Of a DNA stretch of 64,000 nucleotides, positions 23,593 through 36,012 are shown piece after piece. A model generated the notes under the pieces. It saw only the letters and a list, made by a program, of their open reading frames with translations. It was not told the origin of the DNA and ran no database searches. Where the stretch lies: the NCBI GenBank assembly GCA_013400115.1, contig VXBP01001800.1, positions 1 to 64,000 of the forward strand. The letters are read 5' to 3'. Numbering within the stretch: position 1 is the stretch's first letter; each line of letters starts with the position of its first letter. Both the position numbers and the translations under genes were made by a program. The DNA is from Rhinopomastus cyanomelas. Taxonomy: Eukaryota; Chordata; Aves; Bucerotiformes; Rhinopomastidae.

Positions 23593-24289
23593 TGCCTTCT
23601 CGTAACTATGGAAATCATTTTAGATTTCCTTAGTAGGATCCCATATAATGATCTGTTTCTTGAGGAATAGAATTTCAGATTAAGCGGGAGTTTTATCACT
23701 AATCTGTTTAATGCTTCAAGAATCCCCTGAGACATGCAAATACATCTTTAGATCCCTAAACATTTTTTGAAAATATGGATCAAGATATTTTTGCAGAAAT
23801 AAAAATGCAGAGTCCTACCCACGAGTTTACTTGAATAATTCTTGATTGATAAATTCTTCTGTGAGTTATGCAATGTTTTTTTCAAGGAAATTAGTGAATG
23901 GATTTTTCTTCATTACTTACCCAGTTTACTGGTCATTCATGAGTACATGAAATCATTTGTCAGATTTTTCATTTGCAGTGAGATTTACAAAAGTGCCCAG
24001 AGAGTAGAATTGGTAGATTAACTGACTTGATGAATGTTTGGCACATTTTGCCAATAAAATTTTTAAAAATCTACTTGATAAATGCTATTAGTTTTTTCCA
24101 ATGAAATATTAAAGGACTTGTTCCAAAATTTACAGACATTATAAGGTCACCTGACCACAATTGTAGTTGTACCTAGGGGATGCAGTATAAATGACAATTA
24201 CAGTTCTACAATTTTCCTTTACATTGTTATGGATTTGGTGAAATCATAGTTGCTCATGGTATTTCTGCATCAAACTCTCTTCCAGCATA

Positions 24290-25030
24290 TAAGGAGTTAA
24301 CTCATCCTGGCTGCAAGAGCACTGCATGGGGGGTGGAGGTCAGTGGGTGCAGAAGTGAGGTGGACAGGTGGCTGCTGCAGGGGACAGATTGAGCAGCTGG
24401 AGTAGGCCAGACAAAGTTTGGGGTCCTTATTTGTGGACAAGGTTTTCCTTTTCACCTCTTTTGGGTACACCCTCCCCCCCTTGTTTGTGTGTTTTGGGAA
24501 TCTGGTTTCAGTTTAGTTTTGTCTCTCTGCGGTTCTCTGTCCCTCTTCTGCTTCACCATGCACTGCTTCCACCTCTTTTTTCCCTTTACCTTCTCCTCCT
24601 TATTAGTTGTCTTTCTCTCTTCCGTATCTCAGACCATATCATAGGAAAATGCCTAAATTAAACATGTAAGAACTGCCTAGGATATTCCGATTCTATCCTT
24701 TTTACTCCACCCTCATCTGTGGCTTTTTGCATTTGTTTAGAATTAGGGGTTAGCAGGTCTGGGCCAGGGAAGGGGTGGACTGGAGTGATTGAGGAAGTAC
24801 ACCTTTTTTTTCCCTTTTCCCTTTCGCCCTTTCCCTTTCCCCCTTTTTTTTTTTTTTTGTTCTTTTTTTTCAAATTAATAAAGTCTTTAATAAACTTCAA
24901 TAAAGTTTAATATTTCTATTTCCAGTTTCCAGAAGTGTCTTTACCTCTTTTCTCCTCCCTGGGGAGGGTGGGATGACATTTCCTTCTGCACAATTGGGTA
25001 GAATATAATTTTGTGGGCTAACCTGGTGCT
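24290..25030 (+). mobile_element. Possible LTR (unclassified)
   Basis: A long pyrimidine tract (24802-24870) is followed at once by three AATAAA signals (24877-24910) and then G+C-richer sequence ending in GGGCTAACC before TGGTGCTAAA, which could be a primer-binding-type TGG start. The upstream part is rich in CT and GT. This arrangement resembles the R/U5 end of an avian LTR, but I could not define TG...CA ends or a target duplication, so this call is tentative. Confidence 0.3.
24802..24870 (+). repeat. Polypyrimidine tract
   Basis: About 69 bases that are almost all T or C, broken only by two G residues: repeats of CCCTTT, then a T-run. It could form triplex (H-)DNA and marks a purine/pyrimidine strand bias. 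Confidence 0.9.
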
Positions 25031-25038
25031 AAATGTTG

Positions 25039-25185
25039 ACATATATTATCAGATATGTAAGGAACAAGTAACTTCCTTGTTCCTTAATTAATTTACTTTT
25101 TTTTTGCTCTTAATTCAACGTTGATCAATGTTGAATCAAAAGCAAAAAAAGTAAATCAACTTCTTACAGTTGAGAACTGTAAGAA
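25039..25185. repeat. Cluster of four consecutive hairpins
   Basis: Four inverted repeats follow one another. (1) ACATAT/ATATGT, 25039-25058. (2) GGAACAAG/CTTGTTCC, perfect 8-bp arms, 25061-25083. (3) A large near-palindrome at 25092-25156 with arms of about 30 bp centred on TTGATCAA. (4) TTCTTACAGTT/AACTGTAAGAA, a perfect 11-bp stem with a 3-base loop, 25161-25185. TTAATTAA lies between (2) and (3). I recognise no family. Confidence 0.85.
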
Positions 25186-26249
25186 AATTTAGGTAAATTG
25201 CCATGCTGGTTAATGCAGACCTACTTCCTCGTCTTGTTCAATGTAGGTATTACTGAGATCCCGCACCACTTTGCAGTAAGTGTTGTGTTTAAAACTGCCT
25301 CAAGGTACTGCACCATGTCTGAAAGTGTCAAGGGCAACTTGCTCAGCTATAGACTTGTGTGCCTTAAACACTGAATGTTAGGTCATTCTGATCTCACCCT
25401 GAAGTCCTTTAACAACTACTTTAGACCAACTAAGTTGTGAGTCAGATGCTTTTAATACAGCCAGTGTTTGGAGGTAGATGATTTTATCTCAAATACAAAT
25501 CTAAAAAATAAGAGGGCAACTGTAAGATCACCTGCTACATTTTCAGGTTATATTTTGTTAAGTTTTTTCCAGTACAGCCTTTTTTCCCTTACCACTCTCT
25601 GAACACAAATGCTTTCTGCCCTAGTAGCTTGGGACTCTGATGGTGGGACTATCCCAAACTGCTCCAAGAAGTCAGGGACCAGGTGGTCTTGAGGCAAAAT
25701 AGTTCAGTTGGAGGACTCCTGAGGACAGCAAGAACGTGTTTGTTGGTCTGTGCCTTTGAGCAACATTGCAGACTGATGCCTTCTGCATCAAATTGGCCAG
25801 TTAATCCAATCTCAGGGAACAATGAGGAGCATTCTTCAAAAATCCTTGAATAGCTGAGTTCTAGAGAAAATCCCTGGTCAGCACTTCACATCACATATGC
25901 CAGGAAAGTTGTGACAGGTGTTTGGGAATGCCATGCACTGCTTTCTGTTACGTTAAAGACTTGATGTGCTCTGCAGGCTACCAAAACTTGCTTGCATTCA
26001 AGCTTCAGTTTTTGAAATTAATTAGATGGCAGGAGTGGTGCCAGCAGTACCTCTTTGTCACCACCGGTGACAATAAAAGTATAATGCATTGCTCCTGAAA
26101 GGTTACTGACATGTTACCAAGGTCATTCGCTGACTCTAAAGAGAATCAGACACATCTCAGTCATCACTTATACCTGCTAAGCTTTTCTTCAAAATTTGCA
26201 GTGATGAGGACTCCATAGCCACACTAAGTATGATGTACCAGTTAAAAAT

Positions 26250-27475
26250 CCACCATGAAGAGGTAGATTAAATATTCTATAAGCAGCTTTGAGAAGCACT
26301 ACAATCCCTACCACTTGTTCTCGTGGGGGACTTCAATTTACCAGATGTCTGCTGGAAATAAAATACAGCAGAGAGGAAATAGTGCAGAAGGTTCCTGGAG
26401 TGTGCGGAAGAGAACTTCCTGCCATAACTGGTGAGGGACCCAACCATGAAGGGCTCCCTGATTGACTGTTGTGCACAGACAGAGAAGAACTTGTGGATGA
26501 TGAAAAGGCTGGAAGCAAACAGAAGATGGTAGTGTTTTCAAATCTCGAAAATGTAAGAAGAGGGGTCACTAGACCTGTCACCTTGGGCTTTTGGAGAGTC
26601 ATCTCTGAGTTGTTTAGGAGGTTGACAAAAGTCTCTTTGGGTGGCAGTCCTAAAACACAAAGGAGTTAAGGAAGTCTGGACACTCTTTAGGAGGGAAATC
26701 TGTAAGGTATAAGAATAAGCTGTCACAGTGTGCTATCCATGAGTCTGGAGGATCTAGCTTCACAGAGAGATTTGGCTGGAATTCTAGAGGAAAAGGAAAT
26801 TCTCTGGCCTATGGAGGAAGGGGCAGGCCACTTAGGAACAACCCCATGTCTATGCAGAGAGCAAATTAGAAGGGCCAAAACCCAACTGGAACTTGATCTG
26901 GCCACTGCCATGAAAGAAAACAAAAAAATGCTTCTGTAAATACATTAACAGCAAAAAGAAGACTGAGGAGAAACTCCATCCTTTACTGGTTCCAAGGGGA
27001 AATATATGAGGAAAAGGCTGAGGTACTGAATGTTTTCTTTTCTACAGTCTTTAATAGTAAGACCAGTTGTTCTCTGAGTGCCCAGCTGCCTGAAGGGAAA
27101 GACAAAAGGGAAGCAGAATGAAGACACCACAGTCCAACAATAGATATACCACTAAGAGGCACACAAGTCTATGGGGCCAGGTGGAATCTATCCAAGGGTG
27201 CTGAGGGAGCTGGCAGAAGTGCTCGCCAATCCACTTTCCATCGTTTGTCAGCAGTCCTGGCTGACCAGGGAGATCCCAATCAACTGGAGATTAGCAAAAT
27301 GATGCTTCTGCAAGAAGGGTCAGGAAGATCCAGAGAGCTCCAGATCTGTGAGTCTGATGCTGATGCCAGGGAAGGTTATGGAGAAAATCATCCTGAGTGC
27401 TATCACACAAGACATACAGGACAATTAAGTGATTGGAGTTGGCCAGCACGGTTTATGAAAACAGGTCCTAGTTTG
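26250..27475 (+). mobile_element. Old CR1 LINE, endonuclease end to RT start
   Basis: Recognisable pieces in order: LVLVGDFNLPDVCWK (endonuclease), AEENFLP, then EQIRRAKTQLELDLATAMKE (linker), and GPGGIYPRVLRELAEVLANP-like sequence (RT start). It stops near 27475 after QHGL-like codons, so both ends are missing. Many stops and shifts. The missing 3' end is unusual for a CR1 and suggests a later deletion. Confidence 0.85.
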
Positions 27476-28259
27476 TTTCTTCCTAATTCTTGGAGGTTGT
27501 TCTCTTGCTCTCTCCCTTTCTAAGATCAGGGAGACCCTGACATCATGGAAGCACACAGACTCGCTGTGTCTGGCTGCTGTGCAAAAGCTCATCTTTCATT
27601 TTTAATCCTCCTGGCAGCTTAGCTATAATTCACCCTGAGGCAGCATGACTAACCTTTTCAGATGTTTTCTGATTCCTCACAGTGGTTCCATTCATTAAAT
27701 CTTTTGTCCAGAAAACTGAACTAAAAGACGTTTCAAAAAATACAATCATTTCATGTTTTGCTTCAATTTCACATCTTTTTATTAAGGGCAGTAAAGGTTT
27801 AGAGTGAAATATGTATAGGCCTGCAGTTAAATATAAACCAAAACTAAAGTCCTGGGTCCACTGTAGTACTTAAGGCTGTAGAAATTAAATGGGAAAAGAG
27901 CATTATCACAGCCAAACTATATGCATCAAACAGGTGCCTTATTCCTCAGGAAAATGGACATTTCTTCTGTAATTTTCTAAGGAAAATACCATGTAAAGGA
28001 TTATTTAGTAGGACTAATTTCAGCACACGTAAAAGATCCTGCCCTAAAGTCAGTTTGAAGACTCTCTAGCAAACAAATTAAAAATAATTGCAATCTTAAC
28101 ATAGCTTAGAACTGGATACCTTATGTCAAGGTTTAAAAACCCTGATGACAATATTAACCAATTAATCTAGCTAAGGTGCTAATTGATAGAAGTAAAAACA
28201 ATACAGGGAAGGTTTCAAATAAACCACTTACGAATCACGTGTAAAAAAAACCAAAATTA

Positions 28260-28815
28260 ACTCAAAACCACAAAATTTCCTCGAAAGGGTGAAGAGACTT
28301 CCAACAGTCCTGCTTCTGCAGAACCACAGTGTTCATAGCAATTCCAATTCACATTCCTCAGCATCAGTGGGCATTTTGAAGTCCAGTTCTTTGTTCCATG
28401 TGCTCTTCTCAGCTTCCAAAATGTTGATTCCTATGGCCACAAACAAGAGGAGAAGTCTCTTTGTTCCAGCAAACCATGGAAATCCAGAGGAAGCTTGCTT
28501 TCTGCTGAACTCCAAGGTTCCACATTCTCTTTCTCTAGTCACCCGACTTGCAGGGCAAAATAGCTGCTGCCCATCTAGTTCAGTGCCATGTGTGTTCTCT
28601 CCAGAACACACAGACAGGAAAAAGTGAAGATGGAGACCAGAAGACTCCATCCCTCATTCTCCCAGTGAGAGTGGGTCTGGAAACCTCAAATTAGAACTCC
28701 AGACCCCCTGCTACCAGCCCAAACCCCCTCTGTTCACAGCAAACCCATAGATTAAGCTTGCAGTTTTTGCTTACAGTTTTCAAAATGAGCAACATCATTT
28801 AAAACCACAACACCT
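28260..28815 (-). mobile_element. Possible LTR-like repeat, minus strand
   Basis: On the minus strand the block starts TGTTGTGGTTTTAAATG and continues with G+C-richer sequence unlike the surrounding intron, with an open minus-strand frame at 28333-28650 that matches no protein I know. A TGTTGTGG start is in keeping with an LTR, but no matching CA end, primer site or target duplication was found. Confidence 0.25.
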
Positions 28816-31800
28816 TGTATCTCTTCTCTCAGACATTCTCTGCCTAAAATGATAACAAAAGATATTTGACCCTCCATTAATAAAATCTGTAAATCTGAGT
28901 TAAGTTTAAGTGACTGCTAAGGCTTCCACTTCTCTGTTACTGTGAGGCCACATTGCATCATTAATTCATTTTTCCTTTACTTTACTTTACTTTCTGTGTA
29001 AAATAAATGGTGTGGATTGTTCAACTGCTGCTAAGGTAGGTTTTAGCTTCCTGTCACTTCACTGTTGGTGCTCAGCTAGCAACATCAGGCAAAAATTTCG
29101 TTAGCAGGCTTCAGATCTCCTGTGTGGCAAAATAACAGTAACCCAGGGAGTGAAGCAGTTGGCCTGGATGAAATGAATTGATGCTTCCGTTTTTTGCAAT
29201 GTTTGATGCTGATTTTAGACACCAGAGGTCAGACACTGCTGCAGATCTGCTTAGGAACAGCTCTAGCAAATAATGGGAAATGAGCTTTCCTTTCTATGTT
29301 GTATTTATTGGTTTTCCTAGAATATTTTTTCCCCTGCATTAGCCTTTAGAAAAAAAGAAACTGCTTGTCTTGAAGTGCCTCCTGGCAGAAAAATAAGCAG
29401 AAATATCCATTTGTTAAGAATTTATTGTGGGTTTGTCCCCTACCCTTTCCACTCTATGGCTTCTAATAAACTGCTTGTCCTCTTCACCTGAGGACTTTTA
29501 ATGTGCTAAATCATTAAAAATTAAAGCAGTTCTTCAGATCCTCTTCCTTGCTGCGTTCAAAGTACAGTTTTGAAGGCCATTTTGTAGCAATGGGGGGATG
29601 ACAAATTCCTTCTCGTTTTTTGTGCTGCAAATGCAGTGTGAGAAAATGACAGCTTAAGAAATGAATCTGCTTCCTGCAGAAGCCTGACACACAATGCAGC
29701 ACCTTAGCCAGGGGCAGCACCTTGAGCCTTGAGCAGAACTGCCAGTGGAGGGGGCAGCCTCCAGAGCCCCCTCCCAGGGAAAGCTTCCTGCAGTTGGCAA
29801 TTGTCCTGGTGCAGCAGCATCTGGCTGAAGTTGCTTCTGGGTTTTCTGTGGCACAGGACGATGATGCCTCTCTCCGGCATCAGGGGTTTTTTTTTTGAGA
29901 AAATGCGTTCTTATGCACAGAAAGCTGTTTGTATTTCTCAGAAGGCTTTTCATGGTGCCACAGTGCTGTCCTTCCAACTCTCTTCCGCCAGAGAGTTCAG
30001 CCTTCAGAGGAAGGAGAAAGCTGCAGCAAGGAGAAAGGATGGTTAACACTAAAAACCTTTGTCAGCCTCATTCTAAGACTGCCTGAAGCCAGAGATTTTC
30101 CTCCTTTCCTTTCTCTCTTGCTGGACAAAGTTTCTTGGTAATTGCCAAGAAGGAAGGATGTATAGATGCCATCTTAGGAAACATTATATTTATTACAAAA
30201 TTAATAAATTAAAATCCATTCAAGTATGTGCTCAGTACTCTTTGGACCAGAGGTCTGCTTGGGCTCATTCAACGGAAAAGGATGGCTGTACATTTCATCA
30301 CCTAAGTGCTATGGTGGAAAAATGCCCTTAATGGCTCCTTAATGCACTCTTTTTTACTGTCAAAAATTTACAGTTATATCCTCTTGAGTCACAAAAAAAG
30401 AAAGAATAATGAATGCTTCTTTTGTGAAACTGGCAGGGTTTGATAGAAATGATGTGATTAATATGAGGTCAGTTCAGATGGAATGTGGGGTGGATAGCAC
30501 ATGTATTTGGCTAGCTTACCATCTAAATTGTAGGTGGGATAGCTACATGAACAAAGGCACTGGCAGCAGCAGTCAGGAGTTTATTGTATTTAGGGTTTTT
30601 CTGTAAAAATAACAGTCAATAGGATAGCCCGATGTAGGGCAGAATTAAAAAGCTGTTAAGGAGCAGGGTTCAGTTTTCTGATATATAGCTGATATCACTC
30701 TTAAATGCACTGTGCTTTGTGCGTTTGCCTCCCTGCTGTTCAGTACTGTGAAGAAAAATGGTGATAATCTCTCTGCTTATGAAAAGGGGGATGAGAAAGT
30801 TCCTGGAGCTCCTCCCCATTATCTGGCACATCTAAATGCTGTTTCCCAGACTAATCATATCAGTATAATTGCCTTCTCTGCGTTAGCATTTCACTTGTAC
30901 TGTCAAGAATACAAAGTGTTCTCCTCCACATGGAAGCAGCATGCTATTTCCATGTGTTTCAAAGCCTTGCTAGCTGGAGAATGAGGTCATCTTTGATCTT
31001 AAATTTGCCAAATCTGCTCCCTGGAAGGTTGCAAAGTTGACTTGAAGCAGTCTGTGCTCAGCCTTGGTTGTCCTCCAGCTTCTTATCATTATTTTACCCT
31101 TGGTGACCAAGGGAAAAAGAAGCTGTACTGTTGTGCACATTCGACTTGTCTTTGCTGGAATCTGTAGAAATTACCATGCTAGATAAAGATCTGTGGAGAA
31201 TTCAGTAAGACAGCTCAGGTCTCCTGATACTGCTGTCTCATAATTACTGAAGCTACTAAGGCAATGGAATGCAGTGGCAACAAGAAGGAATGCCTTAAGT
31301 TAGTGTAGCAAGACTGGGTTCTTTCCAAGTTCAGACAGGCACTTCATTCCACAACCACAACTGCTTCAGATGCTCAAAGAACCCAAGTTTAATAAAAAAT
31401 GTCTCATTTAATGTTGAGCTAACTCATAATAATCTTGTTTATGTCCAGGGGATGAGTTTGATCAAGTATTTACCCTTTGGACAGAGGACCATGGTGGTCT
31501 GTAAGGCATCAGATGACAGGATGCAGAAATCTTACTAAGCAAGTGTGACTGCTTCTCCGCATATAGTCATTTCCACAAGCACAACCCAGCAAACAAAGAC
31601 AAGAGTAAAAAATGAACATTCAGAATATTTTTGGCACCACTGCAAAAACTGTAGCCTGATTCCAATCCCTCTGTAACAAAGTGGGAGCATCCTTGGATGA
31701 GAAATATGGCCATATGGTTGCCAACATTCTTTCTAGCCCCTTTCTAATGATCTGTATAGCAGATAGCAACAGAGCAGTGTGATGACAAGGAAGTTTTTCC

Positions 31801-32620
31801 ACACCTGACCATTGACTGGAAAATGCTAGATGAATTCTGAGTTAATCCCTCAGCAGTTGACAGCCATGACCAATTACCATCAGAACCTGTCCTTATAGAT
31901 CACACCCTAATTTAACAATAAATTACTTTAACCTCATACCTCTATTTGCAGCCACTTCCAGAAAACATTACTCACTAGAAAGGAATCCTCCTGTGGGTTA
32001 AGTAATTACTCTGGAGAGTTAGCTTTCACTCTTCAGCAGCAGGAGCAAATAGCATTTCTAATGAGCTGGGTATAAATACCAAGTTGAATGCTGTCAAGCA
32101 TAAATATTTACTCTGCATTGGATAGAACTGCTAACTGAATTAGCCCCTTTGTAGAGAGGGGCTGGGTTTGCATGCAATTATGATAATGATGTTCTTACTC
32201 CATGCCTTATTAGCTTTCTAAACACACTGTAAATAGAAAATGTGTATTCAGAAATGCTGCTCTGAGTGGTGCCTAGCTGCTAGCTTACACGCCTCTTTCT
32301 GTAATACCTGTAATAGATATAAAATTGGTGTTCTTTTTATATGTTTTTATAACCTGAAGAAGCTAGCCACAAGGCTTATGAAATTTAGACCCTAGGCTGT
32401 CTAGCTTCTCTTTACAAACCAAATGTACCATCATAATGTCTGCTTACTTCAGTGAGGTAGAACAAAAATGAAGGATCCGTCTATAAAGATCATTTTCCTG
32501 GACAAGGGTTTTTTCATCTGTATTTCACAATAACTGTTTTCTCTCAAAGTAAATCAAGCTGGTCAAGTACTACAATGGTAATTTTACTGCAAATTCTATC
32601 ATTTTGGTTGTTTTTCTTGA

Positions 32621-32796
32621 TCAGGCACTGGAATGGGCTTCTCAGAGAGGTGGTTGAGTTGTCATCCCTGGATGTGTTTAAAGATCGTTTGGATGAGGTG
32701 TTGAGGGGTATGGTTTAGGGGTGAACTTGTAAGGTAGGGCAAAGGGTTGGACTGATGATCCCAGGGGTCTTTTCCAGCCAGAGTGATACTGTGATA
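32621..32796 (+). mobile_element. CR1 LINE, short 3' end (GATACTGT-tail family)
   Basis: About 175 bp: CACTGGAATGGGCTTCTCAG (end of ORF2), GGTTGGACTGATGATCCCAG (3' UTR) and a GTGATACTGTGAT tail, which differs from the ATTCTATG tails elsewhere. Confidence 0.85.
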
Positions 32797-33171
32797 TTAA
32801 ACAAAAATATTGATTTCTCTATGAACCAAAAGTTTTGTAGATGTCTCAGTCCATTAAAGTTGCATTTGAAAAAATAACATACTCGTGAGACTGAAGTCTT
32901 TCTCTAAAGCAAGTATGTAAAGAGATATACAGAGATTAGCATTTCCTGGCTGGAGTTTTTACCATGTGGTTTTAGAGAGATGGGTGGTTTTTTCTCTCTT
33001 TCCATGATACTTTTCAATGGCTTATATATATTGCTGATGTCATTAAAGAAGTATGTATATATGGACATAGTTACCAAAGCAAAATGCTCCCCTTTTCCTT
33101 TTTACTGCTCTGTTACACTAGAATGACTGACTGCTAGCCTTGGACCACTGTAATGCATCTTGATTTTCCAG

Positions 33172-33305
33172 TTCCAGGTCCTCCTGCTGGTGTTAAAGCG
33201 GCTGCAGCTTCAGCCTCCACCGTCTTCGTCTCCTGGCTCCCTCCTCTTAAGCTGAATGGCATCATTCGGAAGTACACTGTCTTCTGCTCACACCCCTACC
33301 CCACA
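33172..33305 (+). CDS. DSCAM: DSCAM exon: first half of FN3 domain 4
   Basis: 134-bp exon, phase 1 in and phase 0 out, 44 codons after the split Val. It reads PGPPAGVKAAAASASTVF, then the core-Trp strand VSWLPPLKLNGIIRK, and ends YTVFCSHPYPT. The last codon ACA is followed directly by GTAAGT. An isolated exon between introns of 12.0 and 13.0 kb, it is recognisable only by its conserved coding sequence and splice sites. Composition is clearly richer in G+C than the surrounding intron. Confidence 0.96.
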
Positions 33306-35021
33306 GTAAGTCCCACAGGGCAACCACATATGGGCAGCACTGACTTGTGGGGCTGAAGCACCGTGTTTGCAAATACTCATAGATTGATGTTTTCCTTTCC
33401 CATCCTTTGTTCACCCTGAACAAGGGTGAAGAGGGATCCTGAGGCTATAAGGAGTGACTGAGAGTTGGATTTGGTTTTTCACACCTATCAAAAATTTGCA
33501 CTGGTTAAAACCTATTACAAAGCACTTACTGAAAAATAATTTCAAAATTCACAACTGAATTTGAGTAACTTTTAAGGTGTTTTAATTTTAGAATGTACGA
33601 AGTTACCTTTTTTGGGAGCAGCTGCAAGGGCTCTGCTGTAGCTGGACGTATGTATTTATGTACCCATGAAGAGATGTATTTTCATCTAAATTCCTGCATT
33701 TTGGCTTGAGTATTCATGTGTGAAAGAAGAAAATTACTTATGAGCAAACGTATTTGCTTGTGAATAAGCTTATTTATGCTTGGAGTATTTGCTTGCTGTA
33801 GGTCTACAAACTATTTGCTGAGGAAGTGACAATAGGAAACTGAAATGAATATCGAGTATCTTTCTCTGAGTCACAAAGGAGTACAGATAGCTTTAAACAG
33901 AAGGTCCAAATGCTGTTTGTAACTATGCATGCATATTTGTTTTAAGGTACATTGGAAAAGGGTTTATTTATGTTTTATCCAAGTTTTTTATTTATTTATT
34001 AAGCGGGATGTCTCTTTAGAGGTAGTATTGCAAGTTGCAAAACACAAGCTTAATTTGAAAGACAAGGAAAATTTTGTTCCAGAGGAAGGAGATTGACAGG
34101 GCAATTTCCAAAAGTGCCTCAGACATGTTTTCAGACCTGGCTTGAGAGGAAGGCATGAGGGTGTATCTGAGTGGGACCTTGTGGGCACACATAGCCTCAC
34201 CCAACCCACGCTTCCAGCAAGTCAAATAGTTCTGTAGGTACTCAAGGAGAGATTGGGCAAAACACACCTGTCCATCAATGGCTTTAGTTAAGCAGATACA
34301 TCCTACTACAGGAAGAATTTATTAGTCACATCCAAAGCTAGGAGTTGGGGATCTTTGCTTCATTTATTCTTTGGGGTCACTGACTCCTCACTCCATTAAT
34401 TTAATGCTACCCATAGTATTAAATGTAATTACTAATTTAGCACTATCTGGATCCTACCATTTAAGTGTAAACTAGCCAGAGATTTTTCCATCATGGTTCA
34501 TACATGTCTGTGGCACACAGTGAGTTAAAGAGGTTGGATCTTGTTTAGGGCTTTAGTCAGAGCGGGGAGTAAGTGCTTCTCTAGGGCGGTCTCTCATTGG
34601 AGAGAACACCAGGTGGTGCTGCTGGTTCTTGCTAGATAGTTACCATGCACAAAGCGGCAGTGCCGCTTCCTCAGGTTTTGCTAGCAAAGGTGACGTGTAT
34701 GTTTACATCAGCAGAAAAATAAACACCCTGGGCTATTTTTATTTTTCTCTATTATGTGGTTTGCTCTTCCTCCACATTATTTGTTTAAGACAGCCTTTTA
34801 TATTGTTACCTTTTGGAATTCTTTAGTGGTGCACAATGGCAAGAATAGTTATTTTCCTGATGGGCTTGGCCTGTACTGAATTCCACTGCTGTACATTTTT
34901 GTGGTGTTCATTATGGCATGATGTGGGGTTATCACTGTGTACCGTAGTCCAAGGTAGAGATTTTCTGCTAATTGTTGTTTGCATGTAGAGTTAGCCTGTT
35001 GTTACCTGTATGCATGAAGGG

Positions 35022-35065
35022 GTATGTGTGCATACATATGCATATTCATGTGTATGTGTGTAAGT
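35022..35065. repeat. Alternating purine-pyrimidine (TG/CA) stretch
   Basis: An imperfect run of GTGTGCATACATATGCAT type followed by GTGTATGTGTGT. A minor microsatellite-like region. Confidence 0.6.
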
Positions 35066-35774
35066 ACAATATGTATCTATGAAGACAGTCCCTGTATCAC
35101 TTCTCACTAGTGTTTTGCAAATAGCTCGAACTGTGATTGACAGAGCAAATCTGTATGAGTCCTTTGTGATGAGTAAGGCAGTGATCACACTCAGTGACCA
35201 GTTTGCAGAAGCCAAGTTGAACATCTTTAAATAAGTGCAAGACCTCAGGGCACATTTAACACAGGATTCACGCCCCATCATTATTTCTAACAAAATGCTT
35301 TTGCTGTTTGTTGTTCTTAAAAGGGCTGTGAACTAAAAAGTTATTGCATTCAGGACTGTCTTTGTACTGAAACAAGCCTGCTGCAGGAGTGCTTGGATAC
35401 TAAGACTCCTGTGCATATATGATCTATATCTCCCAAGGAAGTTGATATATGTTTCACTGTTGCTGAAGACAAGTAGTTGACAGAGAATGATGTCTTGAAT
35501 TAGGGTGAAAGGGGCAATAAATAAAAGACCCATGTCTTTACTACCTCCTTTGCTACCGTAAGTAACAAGTGCTGTAGTTTTAAGTATAGGGCCATAAACA
35601 TTTTCCAAACAGACTTCATCCAGCCAAACCCTGGTTGAAGAATAGCTTTGTTAAATGTCTGCTATTTAAGCAGAAAGGCAAACTCAGTTTTTAAGCATTA
35701 GTGAGGAGAAAAAGTTAGTGGTAAAGGTAAACTTATGGGAAGGCTATATTCTTTGCAGATTGGGCAGGGAGAAA

Positions 35775-36012
35775 TGTAATGAAATATAACAAGGGTAAGT
35801 AGAGTCTTGCATCTGGGCAAGAACAACCCCAGGTACCAGGATAGGGTGGGGACTGAACTGTTGGAGAGCAACATAGGAGAAGGACCTGGGAGTCCTTCCT
35901 GGTGGACAGCAGGATGACCATGACCCAGCGATCTGCCCTTGTGGCTGAGAAGACGAGTGGCATCCTGCAGTGGATCAGAAGGGCTGTAGTTGGCAGATAG
36001 AGAGGTTCAAAT
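35775..36012 (+). mobile_element. CR1 LINE fragment (RT C-terminal part)
   Basis: Matches the CR1 segment between the RT core and the C-terminus: TCTTGCATCTGGGCAAGAAC, AACCCCAGGTACCAGG, then GGACCTGGGAGTCCTTC and ATCCTGCAGTGGATCAG, equivalent to the LGVL and GCIRRSV parts of better copies. It lacks the 3' end, so it has been cut by deletion. Confidence 0.8.

Larger units (their letters stand above)
21186..33171 (+). other. DSCAM: DSCAM intron between FN3-3 and FN3-4
   Basis: 12.0-kb phase-1 intron. It holds old plus-strand CR1 copies (21740-23592, 26250-27475 and 32621-32796), an LTR-like block (24290-25030), a hairpin cluster (25039-25185) and a second LTR-like block (28260-28815). The stretch 28820-32600 is mostly unique-looking. 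Around 29690-30030 it becomes locally G+C-richer, with open frames on both strands that match nothing I know. Confidence 0.9.

Noticed and set aside
24368..24661. A 97-codon open frame rich in Leu, Ser and Phe, resembling a membrane protein
   Set aside because: It is the translation of CT-rich sequence in an LTR-like block; hydrophobicity follows from base composition.
29654..30049. A possible small gene in a G+C-richer stretch (131-codon minus frame and 105-codon plus frame)
   Set aside because: Open on both strands, with low-complexity composition, no recognisable domain and no convincing splice or promoter context.
35022..35065. Z-DNA-forming or regulatory TG/CA repeat
   Set aside because: Too short and interrupted to support a functional claim; listed only as a simple repeat.
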